DNA of 64,000 nucleotides from Curtobacterium sp. 458 (GCF_030406605.1 NZ_CP129104.1:1314072-1378071); one strand, 5' to 3'. Counted from the first letter of the stretch, positions 43,357-51,803 are shown. A program made the numbers and translations. Notes: generated from the letters alone by a model not told the origin.

Positions 43357-44209
43357 CCCCATCACCCCGAACTTCCTCCGCGACTGGGCGCTCCCCGAGC
43401 CGGGCGCCGGCAAGTACGGGCGCGGGCAGGTCCTCGTGGTCGGAGGCGCCGCACGGACGCCCGGCGCAGCGGTCCTGTCGGCGCTCGCCGCACTCCGGGT
43501 CGGTGCCGGCCGGCTCACCCTCGCGGTGGCGCGGAGCGTCGCATCCCAGGTTGCGGTGGCCGTGCCCGAGTCCGGCGTCGAGCCCCTCGACGAGGACCCC
43601 GACGGCCACGTCGCGGTCGGGGCCGGCGAGGGCATCGCTGACGCGGCGGCGTCCGCGGACGCGGTGCTCGTCGGACCCGGACTGGACGAGCCCGAGGGAA
43701 CGCGCGACCTCGTGGCCTCGCTCGCGCGGACCGTCGGCCCGGACACCCTCGTGGTCCTCGACGCCTTCGCACTGGGCGTCGCGGCGGACCTCCGACAGGA
43801 ACTCGAACCACTGCGCGGGCGTCTCGTGATGACGCCGAACTCCGGGGAGGCCGAACGACTGCTCGGCCGCAGCTGCGGCGATGACACCGTGGCCGACGCC
43901 GTCGAGATCGCGGAGCGCTTCGGAGCCGTGGTGGCCCTCGGCGACGCGATCGCGACCCCCGGCGGCCGGACGTGGCTCAAGGGGACCGGATCCGGCGGTC
44001 TCGGGACGAGCGGCAGCGGAGACGTGCTCTCGGGCGCGATCGTCGGGCTGCTGGCGCGGGGAGCCGACCCGGCGCAGGCGGTCGCGTGGTCGTCGTACGT
44101 GCACGCCGCCGCGGGGGACCGCCTGGCCGTGCAGGTCGGGCCGCTCGGCTACGTCGCGAGCGAGCTCGTCGCGGAGATCCCGCACGTGCTGGTCGAACTC
44201 GGCGCCTGA
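43346..44209 (+). CDS. nnrD: ADP-dependent NAD(P)H-hydrate dehydratase
   Basis: A 287-aa ribokinase-fold repair enzyme that converts hydrated, damaged NADHX/NADPHX back to NAD(P)H using ADP. 'YGRGQVLVVGGAARTPGAAVL' is the first block, 'VLVGPGLDE' and 'VVLDAFAL' follow, 'VMTPNSGEAERLLG' is the substrate loop and 'GTSGSGDVLSGAIVGLLARG' has the catalytic Asp and anion hole. No epimerase (NnrE) domain is fused. The GTG at 43346 with GGAAGGA upstream lies inside the end of the phosphatase gene, so the two are cotranscribed. Confidence 0.9.
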   Translation: MSADPITPNFLRDWALPEPGAGKYGRGQVLVVGGAARTPGAAVLSALAALRVGAGRLTLAVARSVASQVAVAVPESGVEPLDEDPDGHVAVGAGEGIADAAASADAVLVGPGLDEPEGTRDLVASLARTVGPDTLVVLDAFALGVAADLRQELEPLRGRLVMTPNSGEAERLLGRSCGDDTVADAVEIAERFGAVVALGDAIATPGGRTWLKGTGSGGLGTSGSGDVLSGAIVGLLARGADPAQAVAWSSYVHAAAGDRLAVQVGPLGYVASELVAEIPHVLVELGA

Positions 44210-44248
44210 CACACCTGCGGCCCCGTCGCCGGGACGTCCGGCAACCGC

Positions 44249-44312
44249 TCGTTCTTTCCCATCGCGGTTGGCGTGACTGGTGGAACCGGGCATTCCTGGC
44301 GGGAAAGAACGA
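44249..44312. repeat. Inverted repeat between nnrD and the YdeI-like gene
   Basis: TCGTTCTTTCCC (44249-44260) is repeated in reverse complement at 44301-44312. The pair encloses 40 nt and lies between two converging genes, so the RNA in both directions would fold into a long stem, a likely two-way terminator. Confidence 0.6.
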
Positions 44313-44354
44313 CCAGGCACGCCCGGAACGACCAGGCACGCCCGGAACGACCAG
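44286..44354. repeat. Palindromic/tandem repeat cluster, CACGCCCGGAACGACCAG family, copy 2
   Basis: Two perfect head-to-tail units of GCACGCCCGGAACGACCAG (about 44318-44354) follow a partner in inverted orientation (CCGGGCATTCCTGG), with which they can pair. The unit is shared with 41425-41502. Confidence 0.7.
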
Positions 44355-44380
44355 CCGCGACCGCGTCCGCGACCGCGCTG

Positions 44381-44848
44381 CTACCCGCGCAGGGACTCGA
44401 CCGCCTTCTCCACCCGGCGCGCCCGCGTCTCGGGCGCCTTCGCCTGGAGCACCGGGTCGACGAGGGCGCGCTGCCGTGAGTTCGAGAGCGTCTCGAAGGC
44501 CGCGCGCACCCCGGCCGCGTCGAGTGCCGCACCGAGGTCGTCCGGCACGTCGACGGTCCGGGGCAGGGTGTCGACGTCGATCGTGACCTCGACCGTGTCA
44601 CCCGCGGCGACCCCGGCGGCCTCGCGGTGCTCTGCCGACAGCGGGACGAGCGACTGCGCACCCATGACCCCGACCGTGGACCGGTACGTGTAGCCGCCGT
44701 TCAGTGTGACGACCACCGGCGGGCGCTTCCCGGCGCCGAGCGCGTCGATGACCTCGGGCGGGACCGGGAGTCCGGTGGCCGTCTTCCGGGCCAGCAGGAC
44801 CGTCGTCGTGAACTGCACGGGGACAGCGAACCACCGGCGCGTGACCAC
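44381..44848 (-). CDS. DUF1905 / YdeI (OmdA-like) domain protein
   Basis: A 155-aa protein: residues 8-95 are a DUF1905 domain ('VQFTTTVLLARKTATGLPVP', 'LGAGKRPPVVVTLNGGYTYR', 'VPLSAEHREAAGVAAGDTVEV') and residues 105-155 the YdeI/OmdA C-terminal helix pair ('ALDAAGVRAAFETLSNSRQR'). YdeI-type proteins are linked to envelope stress and peptide resistance in enterobacteria; the function here is unknown. The GTG at 44848 is the most upstream start; no clear ribosome site decides it. It converges on nnrD. Confidence 0.8.
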   Translation of the reverse strand: MVTRRWFAVPVQFTTTVLLARKTATGLPVPPEVIDALGAGKRPPVVVTLNGGYTYRSTVGVMGAQSLVPLSAEHREAAGVAAGDTVEVTIDVDTLPRTVDVPDDLGAALDAAGVRAAFETLSNSRQRALVDPVLQAKAPETRARRVEKAVESLRG

Positions 44849-44990
44849 CGCAAGGGCACCGTCGCGGGAGCAACTGTTCGATCCCCGTTCACCGTGCCGA
44901 TCCGGGCCGGAAACCGGCCCCGGCCATCCTCGTCACCGACCGAGTCGCACAGTCGTGCGGAACGGATCCCCGACCCGGAAGGCACACCCC

Positions 44991-46130
44991 GTGCAGCACA
45001 AGCGCACCCTCGCCGGCATCGCCCTCGCGGCAGCCGCCATCGTCACCCTCGCCGGTTGCTCGGCGACGAGCAGCGCGTCCACGAAGGACGACTCCGACTG
45101 GAAGACCGCGACGAGCGCCGAGTCCGCCGGCGGCATGGACGCCCTCGTGAAGGCCGCCAAGGCCGAGGGCCAGCTCAACGTCATCGCGCTGCCGCCGTCG
45201 TGGGCGAACTACGGCAAGATCATCGACGGCTTCACGAAGCAGTACGGCATCAAGGTCAACTCCGCGAACCCGAACGGCTCGAGCGCCGACGAGGTCGCCG
45301 CGGTGAAGTCGCAGAAGGGCCAGTCCACCGCACCGGACGTGCTCGACCTCGGCAACGCCGTCATGCAGCAGAACCTCGGCCTGCTCACCGACTACAAGGT
45401 CGCGAACTGGTCGGACATCCCGGACACGCTCAAGGACGCGGACGGCAAGTGGACGCGCGACTACACCGGCCTGATGTCGATCGGCTACGACTCGTCGAAG
45501 GTGAAGACCGCCCCCAAGGACCTGAACGACCTGCTCGGCTCCGAGTACAAGGGCAAGGTCTCGATCGCGGGTGACCCGACGCAGGCGAACCAGGCCGCGA
45601 GCGCGGTGTACCTCGCGGCCCTCGAGAACGGCGGCTCGGCGGACGACATCACGAAGGGCGTCGAGTACTTCGGCAAGCTCAAGCAGGCCGGCAACTTCCA
45701 GAACGTCCTGCCCTCGCAGGCGACGGTCGCCTCGGGCGAGACCCCCGTCGTCATCCAGTGGTCCTACAACAACCTCGCCTGGGGACCGGCCGCCGGGTCG
45801 TCGGGGAACAAGAACTGGAAGACCGTCGTCCCCGAGGGGCGGGCGCTCGGCTCGTACTACTCGCAGGCGATCAACAAGGACGCCCCGCACCCCGCGGCCG
45901 CGCGCCTCTGGCAGGAGTACATCGCGAGCCCCGACGTGCAGAACCTCTACCTGCAGGCCGGCGCGTTCCCGTCCACCCTCGCCGCGCTCGAGAAGTCGGG
46001 CAAGGTCGACCAGGACGCCCTCGAGGCCGCCGGCGGCATGCCGAAGGACTACGTCGAGCTGACGGACGACCAGGTCACGGCCGCCGCGAAGGTCCTGTCC
46101 GCCAAGTGGTCCGCCACGATGGGCTCCTGA
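44991..46130 (+). CDS. ABC importer substrate-binding lipoprotein (family 1, iron/polyamine/phosphonate-like)
   Basis: A 379-aa lipoprotein with signal 'VQHKRTLAGIALAAAAIV' and lipobox 'VTLAGC'. The mature part resembles Fe3+/2-aminoethylphosphonate/polyamine-binding proteins: 'GMDALVKAAKAEGQLNVIAL' at the start, 'PDVLDLGNAVMQQN', 'YTGLMSIGYDSSKVKTAPK' and 'GETPVVIQWSYNNLAWG'. The ligand cannot be told from the sequence. The GTG at 44991 has GGAAGG 8 nt upstream, the same leader type as permease gene 36269. First gene of a complete importer with two permeases and an ATPase. Confidence 0.88.
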   Translation: MQHKRTLAGIALAAAAIVTLAGCSATSSASTKDDSDWKTATSAESAGGMDALVKAAKAEGQLNVIALPPSWANYGKIIDGFTKQYGIKVNSANPNGSSADEVAAVKSQKGQSTAPDVLDLGNAVMQQNLGLLTDYKVANWSDIPDTLKDADGKWTRDYTGLMSIGYDSSKVKTAPKDLNDLLGSEYKGKVSIAGDPTQANQAASAVYLAALENGGSADDITKGVEYFGKLKQAGNFQNVLPSQATVASGETPVVIQWSYNNLAWGPAAGSSGNKNWKTVVPEGRALGSYYSQAINKDAPHPAAARLWQEYIASPDVQNLYLQAGAFPSTLAALEKSGKVDQDALEAAGGMPKDYVELTDDQVTAAAKVLSAKWSATMGS

Positions 46131-46135
46131 CCGGC

Positions 46136-47149
46136 ATGACCACCGCATCGGCCCCAGGGGTGCCCGCCGCCCCCGGCACCGCGGCGCCGTCCGCTCCCGT
46201 CACCGCCGGGCCGGCCGCCACCAGCGCGGCGCCGGCGGTGGCCAGCGGGACCACCGCAGCCGCCGATGCCACCGCCCGCCGCGGCGCCGGACCCCGTGTC
46301 CGGCGCCGCGGCGGCGTCGCGTGGCTCGGCCTCACCCCGTTCGCCGCGTACGTGCTCCTGTTCCTCGCCGTCCCCGCCGTCATCGCGGTGGGCAGCGGTT
46401 TCTCCACCGGCGACGGCGCGTTCACGTTCGCGAACCTCGCCGCGTTCGCCGACCCCACCGTGCTCCGCGCCTTCGGAGCGTCCTTCGGCCTCTCCGCCGT
46501 CTCCGCCGTGGTCGGCGCGGTGATCGGCGCGGTCGTGTGCTGGGCGCTGTCCGCGCTCCGGCCCGACGGCATGGTCCGCTCCGTGATCGACGCCGCGGCG
46601 AGCGTGCTCGCCCAGTTCGGCGGCGTCATGCTCGCCTTCGCGTTCATCGCCACGATCGGGGTGCAGGGACTCGTGACGACCTGGCTGGTGTCGACCTTCG
46701 GCGTCGACCTCAACGCGGGCGGTGCCTTCCTCTACACGGTCCCCGGGCTCGTCCTGCCCTACGTCTACTTCCAGGTGCCGCTCATGGTCCTCACGTTCAT
46801 GCCCGCCCTCGAGGGCGTGAAGACGCAGTGGGGCGAGGCCGCCGCCACCCTCGGCGCCTCCCGCGCGACGTACTGGCGGCGCATCGCCCTGCCCGTCCTC
46901 GCGCCGGCGTTCTGGGGGTCGCTGCTGCTCCTCTTCGCGAACGCGTTCTCCTCGTTCGCGACCGCCGCGGCGCTCATCTCGCAGGGCGGCATCGTCCCGC
47001 TGACGATCCGCGCGCAGCTCACCAGCGAGACGATCATCGGCCTCCAGAACGTCGCCGGGGTGCTCGCCCTCGGCATGGTGATCGTGATGGCGGTCGTGAT
47101 GGGCGCCTACTCGCTCCTGCAGCGACGGGCCGCGAGGTGGCAGCGGTGA
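46136..47149 (+). CDS. ABC importer permease A
   Basis: A 337-aa permease. After an Ala/Pro-rich cytoplasmic head of about 60 residues come six helices, e.g. 'LTPFAAYVLLFLAVPAVIAV' and 'GVLALGMVIVMAVVMGAYSLL'. The EAA loop is 'VKTQWGEAAATLGASRATYWRRIALPVL', with E-A-A-x-x-L-G-A. It starts 5 nt after the binding-protein stop and its stop overlaps the next gene by 4 nt (GTGA). The PotB/PhnU-like relationship follows from operon order and loop sequence. Confidence 0.88.
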   Translation: MTTASAPGVPAAPGTAAPSAPVTAGPAATSAAPAVASGTTAAADATARRGAGPRVRRRGGVAWLGLTPFAAYVLLFLAVPAVIAVGSGFSTGDGAFTFANLAAFADPTVLRAFGASFGLSAVSAVVGAVIGAVVCWALSALRPDGMVRSVIDAAASVLAQFGGVMLAFAFIATIGVQGLVTTWLVSTFGVDLNAGGAFLYTVPGLVLPYVYFQVPLMVLTFMPALEGVKTQWGEAAATLGASRATYWRRIALPVLAPAFWGSLLLLFANAFSSFATAAALISQGGIVPLTIRAQLTSETIIGLQNVAGVLALGMVIVMAVVMGAYSLLQRRAARWQR

Positions 47150-48066
47150 CCGCGGGCACCGCTCCGCGGACCCGATCTGGGCCCACGCCGCCGGTCCCGG
47201 GGCGACGCGCCAGCGGCGGACCGGCCGAGCCGGTGGGGAGAGGCACGGGTCGCCCCCGCCGGTTCGGCCCGGCCCCGTCCCGGGTCACCGCCGCGATCGT
47301 GCTGGTCGTGGTCGGCCTCGTCTTCGCCCTCCCCCTCGTCGCGCTCCTGCAGTTCACGTTCCGCCAGGGCACCGACGGCGGCCTGACCCTCGACCACTAC
47401 ACGGCGCTCACCGACCCGGTGAACGCCGCGACCTACCAGCCGGTGTTCGAGGGCCTCGGCGCCTCGCTGCTCATCGCCGTCATCACGGTGGCGATCGTGC
47501 TCCTGGTGCTCCTGCCCGCGCAGATCATCACCGCACTCCGCTACCCGAGGCTCCGTCGGGTGCTCGAGTTCGTGTGCATCGTGCCGATCACGGTCCCCGT
47601 GGTGGTGCTCGTCGTCGGGTTCATCCCCGTGTACCAGGTGGTGTCGCAGGTGTTCGGGTCCGGCGCCTGGACGCTCGCGTTCGCGATCGGCATCGTGTCG
47701 CTGCCGTTCGCGTTCCGCCCCATCGCGGCCGCGCTGACGGCGATGGACGTCGCCGTCCTGTCCGAGGCCGCCCGGTCGCTCGGCGCCTCGTGGTGGACCG
47801 TGACGTGGCGCGTCCTCCTGCCGAACCTCCGACGCGGGATCACCGCCGCGTGCTTCCTCACGATCACGGTCGTCCTCGGCGAGTACACCCTCGCCTCGTT
47901 CCTCTCCCGCACGACGTTCCAGACGGCGCTGCTGCTCGTGCAGTCGACCGACCCGTACGTCGCCGCGATCTTCTCGCTCGCAGCACTCCTCTTCGGGTTC
48001 GTGCTGCTCGTCGTCATCGGCCGGGTCGGCGCGCACCGCCGGCGCGGCCCGAAGGAGTCCGCATGA
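47146..48066 (+). CDS. ABC importer permease B
   Basis: A 306-aa PotC-like permease with a Pro/Arg-rich head, then helices 'VTAAIVLVVVGLVFALPLVA', 'LLIAVITVAIVLLVLLPAQI' and 'IVPITVPVVVLVVGFIPVYQ'. EAA loop: 'AVLSEAARSLGASWWTVTWRVLLPNL'. The GTG at 47146 overlaps the first permease stop; another in-frame GTG lies 9 nt upstream and cannot be excluded. The stop overlaps the ATPase ATG (ATGA), so the four genes form one coupled unit. Confidence 0.87.
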   Translation: MTAGTAPRTRSGPTPPVPGRRASGGPAEPVGRGTGRPRRFGPAPSRVTAAIVLVVVGLVFALPLVALLQFTFRQGTDGGLTLDHYTALTDPVNAATYQPVFEGLGASLLIAVITVAIVLLVLLPAQIITALRYPRLRRVLEFVCIVPITVPVVVLVVGFIPVYQVVSQVFGSGAWTLAFAIGIVSLPFAFRPIAAALTAMDVAVLSEAARSLGASWWTVTWRVLLPNLRRGITAACFLTITVVLGEYTLASFLSRTTFQTALLLVQSTDPYVAAIFSLAALLFGFVLLVVIGRVGAHRRRGPKESA

Positions 48067-49133
48067 CCACCACCGCCCCCGTCGCACCCGCCACGGTCGA
48101 GCTCGTCGGCGTCGAGAAGCACTACGGCGCCCACCGGGCCCTCGCCGGACTGTCGCTCCGGATCGAGCCCGGCGAGTTCGTCTCGCTCCTCGGGCCGTCC
48201 GGCTGCGGCAAGACCACGGCCCTCCGGGCACTCGCGGGCCTCGAGGCCGTCGACGCCGGCACCATCCGCATCGACGGCTCGGACGTCAGCAGCGTGCCGG
48301 TCAACCGCCGCGACATCGGCATGGTGTTCCAGCAGTACTCGCTGTTCCCGCACATGACGGTGCGGCAGAACGTCGCGTTCGGCCTCGAGATGCGGAAGGT
48401 CCCGGTAGCCGCCCGTCGCGAGCGCGTCATCGAGGCGCTCGACATGGTCCACCTCGCCGAGTTCGCCGACCGGTACCCGCACCAGCTCTCGGGCGGGCAG
48501 CAGCAGCGGGTCGCCCTCGCCCGGGCTCTCGTCACCCGCCCCCGGGTACTCCTGCTCGACGAACCGCTCTCCGCGCTCGACGCCAAGGTCCGGGTCTCGC
48601 TCCGCGACGAGATCCGCCGCATCCAGAGCGACCTCGGCATCACGACCGTCTTCGTCACCCACGACCAGGAGGAGGCGCTCGCCGTCTCCGACCGGATCGC
48701 GGTCATGCGGGCCGGGGACATCGAGCAGGTCGGCACCCCCGAGGAGCTCTACCGCGCTCCGGCCTCGGCGTTCACGGCGGACTTCGTCGGGCAGTCGAAC
48801 CGGATGCACGGCGACCTCCGCGGCGGCGACGTGTTCGTGTACGGCTTCACGGTGCCGGCGATCGACCGCACGGCGGCGGACGGCCCGGTGGTCGCCTACG
48901 TCCGCCCCGAGGACGTGACCTTCGCCGCGGAGGGCATCACCGGCACGGTCGTCTCGTCGAGCTTCCTCGGGTCGATCCGCCGCACGACCGTCCGCCTCGA
49001 CGACGACACCATCGTCACCGTCCAGCACGAGGTCGGTGACCGGCGCGCGGCCGGCGACCCGGTCGCCGTGCGCCTGACCGGCGCACCGGTCGCGGTCGCG
49101 CCCGTGGGGAAGCGCACCGCGCCCACGCACTGA
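48063..49133 (+). CDS. ABC importer ATPase (PotA/FbpC type)
   Basis: A 356-aa ATPase: Walker A 'LLGPSGCGKTTALRALAG', Q-loop 'GMVFQQYSLFPHMTV', signature 'HQLSGGQQQRVALARALV', Walker B 'VLLLDEPLSALD', H-loop 'TVFVTHDQEEAL'. The C-terminal 120 residues form a TOBE-type regulatory domain ('VVAYVRPEDVTFAAEG'). All catalytic residues are intact. It energises the two permeases upstream. The operon ends at the palindromic terminator at 49138-49181. Confidence 0.93.
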   Translation: MTTTAPVAPATVELVGVEKHYGAHRALAGLSLRIEPGEFVSLLGPSGCGKTTALRALAGLEAVDAGTIRIDGSDVSSVPVNRRDIGMVFQQYSLFPHMTVRQNVAFGLEMRKVPVAARRERVIEALDMVHLAEFADRYPHQLSGGQQQRVALARALVTRPRVLLLDEPLSALDAKVRVSLRDEIRRIQSDLGITTVFVTHDQEEALAVSDRIAVMRAGDIEQVGTPEELYRAPASAFTADFVGQSNRMHGDLRGGDVFVYGFTVPAIDRTAADGPVVAYVRPEDVTFAAEGITGTVVSSSFLGSIRRTTVRLDDDTIVTVQHEVGDRRAAGDPVAVRLTGAPVAVAPVGKRTAPTH

Positions 49134-49137
49134 GCAC

Positions 49138-49181
49138 CGGACGGGAGGCGCGGTGCGACCCCGCAACGCGCCTCCCGTCCG
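49138..49181. terminator. Palindromic element as bidirectional terminator
   Basis: CGGACGGGAGGCGCG and its complement give a 15-bp stem with a 14-nt loop between the converging ATPase and Nudix genes. It is the same repeat as at 12884 and 36175 with A changed to G in both arms, i.e. compensatory changes keep the stem. Confidence 0.75.
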
Positions 49182-49185
49182 CCCG

Positions 49186-49665
49186 TCAGCGCTGGAAGCG
49201 CGTCGCCACCTCGTCCGCCAGCGCGGCGTCGACGCGGGCGCGCATGTCCGCCGACATGGGCGGGAGGGCGTCGAGCCGCGCCCAGAACGCCTCGGTGTTC
49301 TCGCCGTCCGCGGGGAAGGGCGTGCCCGAGACGTAGCGGAACGCGAACACGAGGTCGAGGTACTGCGCCCGGTCACCGTTCGGGTACGTCATCTCCGGGA
49401 GCACCTGCACCCAGGCGAGCCGCTCGGCCTCCGCGACGACGTCGGCTTCCTCGAGGACCTCGCGTGCCGCGGCCACGGCCGGTTCCTCACCGGGGTCGAC
49501 GATGCCGGTCACCGGCGTGTACGCACCCGTGTCGGCCCGTCGGACGACCAGGAGCTCGCGGTCCGCACCCAATCCGCGCGTGACCACGGCGGTGACGCCG
49601 GTGAGCCAGAGCGGGTGGTTCCCGATGCGCTCGCGGAGGGACAGGACGAAGTCGGGGGTCGGCAC
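49186..49665 (-). CDS. Nudix hydrolase
   Basis: A 159-aa Nudix protein. The box reads 'GIVDPGEEPAVAAAREVLEEADV': G-x5-E-x7-R-E-V-x-E-E are all present, with the final Gly replaced by Asp. Likely removes pyrophosphate from nucleotide-type substrates using Mg2+. 'GAYTPVTG' and 'YLDLVFAFRYV' resemble mutT-like members that clean damaged nucleotides. The GTG start is 6 nt from TAGCGT (49677-49672), so it is probably leaderless, and the promoter region is shared with nagB on the other strand. Confidence 0.87.
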   Translation of the reverse strand: MPTPDFVLSLRERIGNHPLWLTGVTAVVTRGLGADRELLVVRRADTGAYTPVTGIVDPGEEPAVAAAREVLEEADVVAEAERLAWVQVLPEMTYPNGDRAQYLDLVFAFRYVSGTPFPADGENTEAFWARLDALPPMSADMRARVDAALADEVATRFQR

Positions 49666-49695
49666 GCACCCACGCTACGGCACACCCTGTCGCGG

Positions 49696-49711
49696 ACTGG
49701 TCATGACCAGT
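49696..49711. promoter_or_regulatory. dre-like operator (DasR/NagR type) at nagB
   Basis: The perfect 16-bp palindrome ACTGGTCATGACCAGT has the TGGTC-N2-GACCA form of the GntR-family DasR site (dre) that controls N-acetylglucosamine genes in actinobacteria. It touches the nagB -10 box, so a bound repressor would block initiation. The regulator gene is not in the window. Confidence 0.75.
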
Positions 49712-49716
49712 AGGGT
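49711..49716 (+). promoter_or_regulatory. -10 box of nagB, leaderless
   Basis: TAGGGT ends 6 nt before the GTG start of nagB and shares its first base with the dre-like palindrome. Confidence 0.6.
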
Positions 49717-49722
49717 GAGACC

Positions 49723-50508
49723 GTGGAGATCATCATCCTGCCCACGCCGGCGGAGGTCGGTCGCGTCGCCGCGGCCAAGATCGCGTCCGTCGTCGCGAAG
49801 AAGCCGTCCGCCGTCATCGGTCTCGCGACCGGGTCCAGCCCGCAGGGCATCTACGCCGACCTGCAGCGGCGCGTCGAGGCCGGCGAGATCTCGTTCGCCG
49901 AGGCCCGCGGGTTCGCCCTCGACGAGTACGTCGGGATCCCGCTCGAGCACCCGGAGTCCTACGCTTCCGTCATCGCCCGTGACGTCGTCGGCCCACTCGG
50001 CTTCGAGCCGACGCGGGTCCGTGTGCCGGACGGCCGCGCCGCCGACCTCGAGTTCGCCGCGAAGGAGTACGACGCCGCGATCCGCGCCGCGGGCGGGGTC
50101 GACGTGCAGATCCTCGGCATCGGGGCCAACGGGCACATCGGCTTCAACGAGCCGACGTCGTCGTTCGCGTCCCGCACGCGCATCAAGACCCTCGCACCGT
50201 CCACGCGCGAGGCGAACGCCCGGTTCTTCGACTCCCCGGACCAGGTGCCGACGCACTGCATGACCCAGGGCCTCGGGACGATCCTCGAGGCCGGCGAGCT
50301 CGTCCTCGTCGCGCAGGGCTCGGCGAAGGCGGACGCCGTCGCCGCCGCGGTCGAGGGGCCGCTGTCGTCGTTCGTGCCCGGGTCGGCGCTGCAGCTGCAC
50401 CAGCACGCGACCGTCGTCGTCGACGAGGAAGCCGCCGCCGGACTCCGGCTCGCGGACTACTACCGGTACACGTACGACAACAAGCCGGAGTGGCAGCGGT
50501 TCGAGTGA
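49723..50508 (+). CDS. nagB: Glucosamine-6-phosphate deaminase
   Basis: A 261-aa enzyme converting glucosamine-6-phosphate to fructose-6-phosphate and ammonia in amino-sugar breakdown. 'VIGLATGSSPQGIY' binds phosphate, 'GFALDEYVGI' carries the catalytic Asp, 'ILGIGANGHIGFNEPTSSF' has the His and Glu of the active site, and 'LVAQGSAKADAVAAAVEG' follows the family. Intact and standard length. Its partner nagA lies 8 kb away on the other strand. A dre-like operator over the promoter indicates induction by GlcNAc metabolites through a DasR-type regulator. Confidence 0.95.
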   Translation: MEIIILPTPAEVGRVAAAKIASVVAKKPSAVIGLATGSSPQGIYADLQRRVEAGEISFAEARGFALDEYVGIPLEHPESYASVIARDVVGPLGFEPTRVRVPDGRAADLEFAAKEYDAAIRAAGGVDVQILGIGANGHIGFNEPTSSFASRTRIKTLAPSTREANARFFDSPDQVPTHCMTQGLGTILEAGELVLVAQGSAKADAVAAAVEGPLSSFVPGSALQLHQHATVVVDEEAAAGLRLADYYRYTYDNKPEWQRFE

Positions 50509-50531
50509 CCCGGCTCGCGGTGGCTCGGGCT

Positions 50532-50556
50532 CGGCTCAGCGCACCGCGCTGAGCCG
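50532..50556. terminator. Bidirectional hairpin between nagB and patB
   Basis: CGGCTCAGCGC and its complement form an 11-bp stem with a 3-nt loop, overlapping the stop codon end of the converging patB-type gene and lying 24 nt after nagB. Confidence 0.65.
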
Positions 50557-51711
50557 CCGGAGTGCTTCGTCGAGCGTCTCGGCGGAGCAGCCGAAGTTCA
50601 GGCGCACGTGTCCTGCTCCCTGCCTGCCGAAGTCGAGCCCGCGTGACAGCGCGACCTCCGACCGGTCCAGCAGGACCGCAGCGGGGTCGTCGCCGAACGG
50701 CAGTGCGCCGAGGTCGATCCAGGCGAGGTAGGACGCCTGCGGCTGCCGGTACCGCGCGCCGGGCAGCACCTCGTCGAGCCGTTCGGCCAGTGTCCGCCGG
50801 TTCACGGTGAGCTCGGTGAGCAGCGACGCGAGCCACGGCCCGCCCGCGCGGAACGCCGCCACGCTCGCGGTGTATCCGAGGATCCCGGTGCGTTCGACGA
50901 CCTCGGTCGGCATGCCGTCGAACCACGTCCGCGCTCGCTCCGACGCCCCGACCATGAGCGCGCACTTCGTCCCGGCGAGGTTCCACGCCTTGCTCGCGCT
51001 GGTCAGGGCGACGCCGAGGTCGGCGGCTTCCGGGCACGAGTCGAGGAACGGCGTGAAGACCGCGTCGGCGTGGGTCAGCGGCGCGTGGATCTCGTCGGAC
51101 ACCACCACGGCGTCGTACTCCGCGGCGAGGCGGGCCAGGGCTGCGAGCTCGTCTCGGGGGTGCACGAGGCCGAGGGGGTTGTGCGGGTTGCAGAGCAGGA
51201 TCGTCCGGACGCCGTCCGCGAGGGCCGCGCGGACGCCGTCGAGGTCCATCCGCCAGTCGGCCGTGGTCGCGCCGGTGGTGTCACCCGCTCCCTCCGCCGG
51301 CGGCAGCAGGGGGACCTCGGCCGTGGTTCCGCCGGCCTCGGTCACGTAGTCCCAGAACGGCGGGTACACGGGCGGCATGATGACGACACGATCGCCCGGT
51401 TCGATGATCCGTCGGAGCGTCTCCACCGCGGCGACCGACACGTCCGTGGTCGTCCGGACGAGGTCGGGGTCGACGCGCCACGACCACCGGTCGGCTGCGA
51501 AGTCGGCGAACGCCTCGGGCAGCGCTCGGCCGTGTCCCACGTAGCCGGTGTCGCCGTTCGTGACCGCCGCGACGAGCGCGTCCCGGACCGGTTCGGCGAG
51601 CACCGAGTCCATCTCGGCGACGAACATCGGGAGGACCTCCGGCGGGAAGGCCGTGTACTTCTCGCTCGTGCGGGTGTGGTGCGCGTCGAACGCGGAGACC
51701 ATGACGCTCAT
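50536..51711 (-). CDS. patB: PatB/MalY-type PLP C-S lyase (aminotransferase fold)
   Basis: A 391-aa fold-type I PLP enzyme. 'FPPEVLPMFVAEMDSVLAEP' is the MalY/PatB N-terminal mark (W-V-A-D-M-D equivalent); 'ILLCNPHNPLGLVHPRDEL' and 'VVVSDEIHAPLTHADAVFTP' bind PLP; 'TSASKAWNLAGTKCALMV' has the Schiff-base Lys; 'HVRLNFGCSAETLDEALRRL' the carboxylate-binding Arg. PatB enzymes cleave cystathionine and related C-S bonds. GAGGA 7 nt before the ATG supports the start. Stands alone. Confidence 0.87.
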   Translation of the reverse strand: MSVMVSAFDAHHTRTSEKYTAFPPEVLPMFVAEMDSVLAEPVRDALVAAVTNGDTGYVGHGRALPEAFADFAADRWSWRVDPDLVRTTTDVSVAAVETLRRIIEPGDRVVIMPPVYPPFWDYVTEAGGTTAEVPLLPPAEGAGDTTGATTADWRMDLDGVRAALADGVRTILLCNPHNPLGLVHPRDELAALARLAAEYDAVVVSDEIHAPLTHADAVFTPFLDSCPEAADLGVALTSASKAWNLAGTKCALMVGASERARTWFDGMPTEVVERTGILGYTASVAAFRAGGPWLASLLTELTVNRRTLAERLDEVLPGARYRQPQASYLAWIDLGALPFGDDPAAVLLDRSEVALSRGLDFGRQGAGHVRLNFGCSAETLDEALRRLSAVR

Positions 51712-51803
51712 GCAGACATCCTCGCAGCGTCACGCCGTCGGGGTACGCGCAGGTCCCGCACGCTGCGAGCCGCCGCGCCCGCCGCGCCTACCGTGGCGGT
51801 GTC

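Noticed and set aside
44273..44586. Open frames through the repeat cluster at 44.3 kb (Pro/Arg-rich)
   Set aside because: They translate repeat DNA and overlap the YdeI-like gene antisense; no ribosome site.
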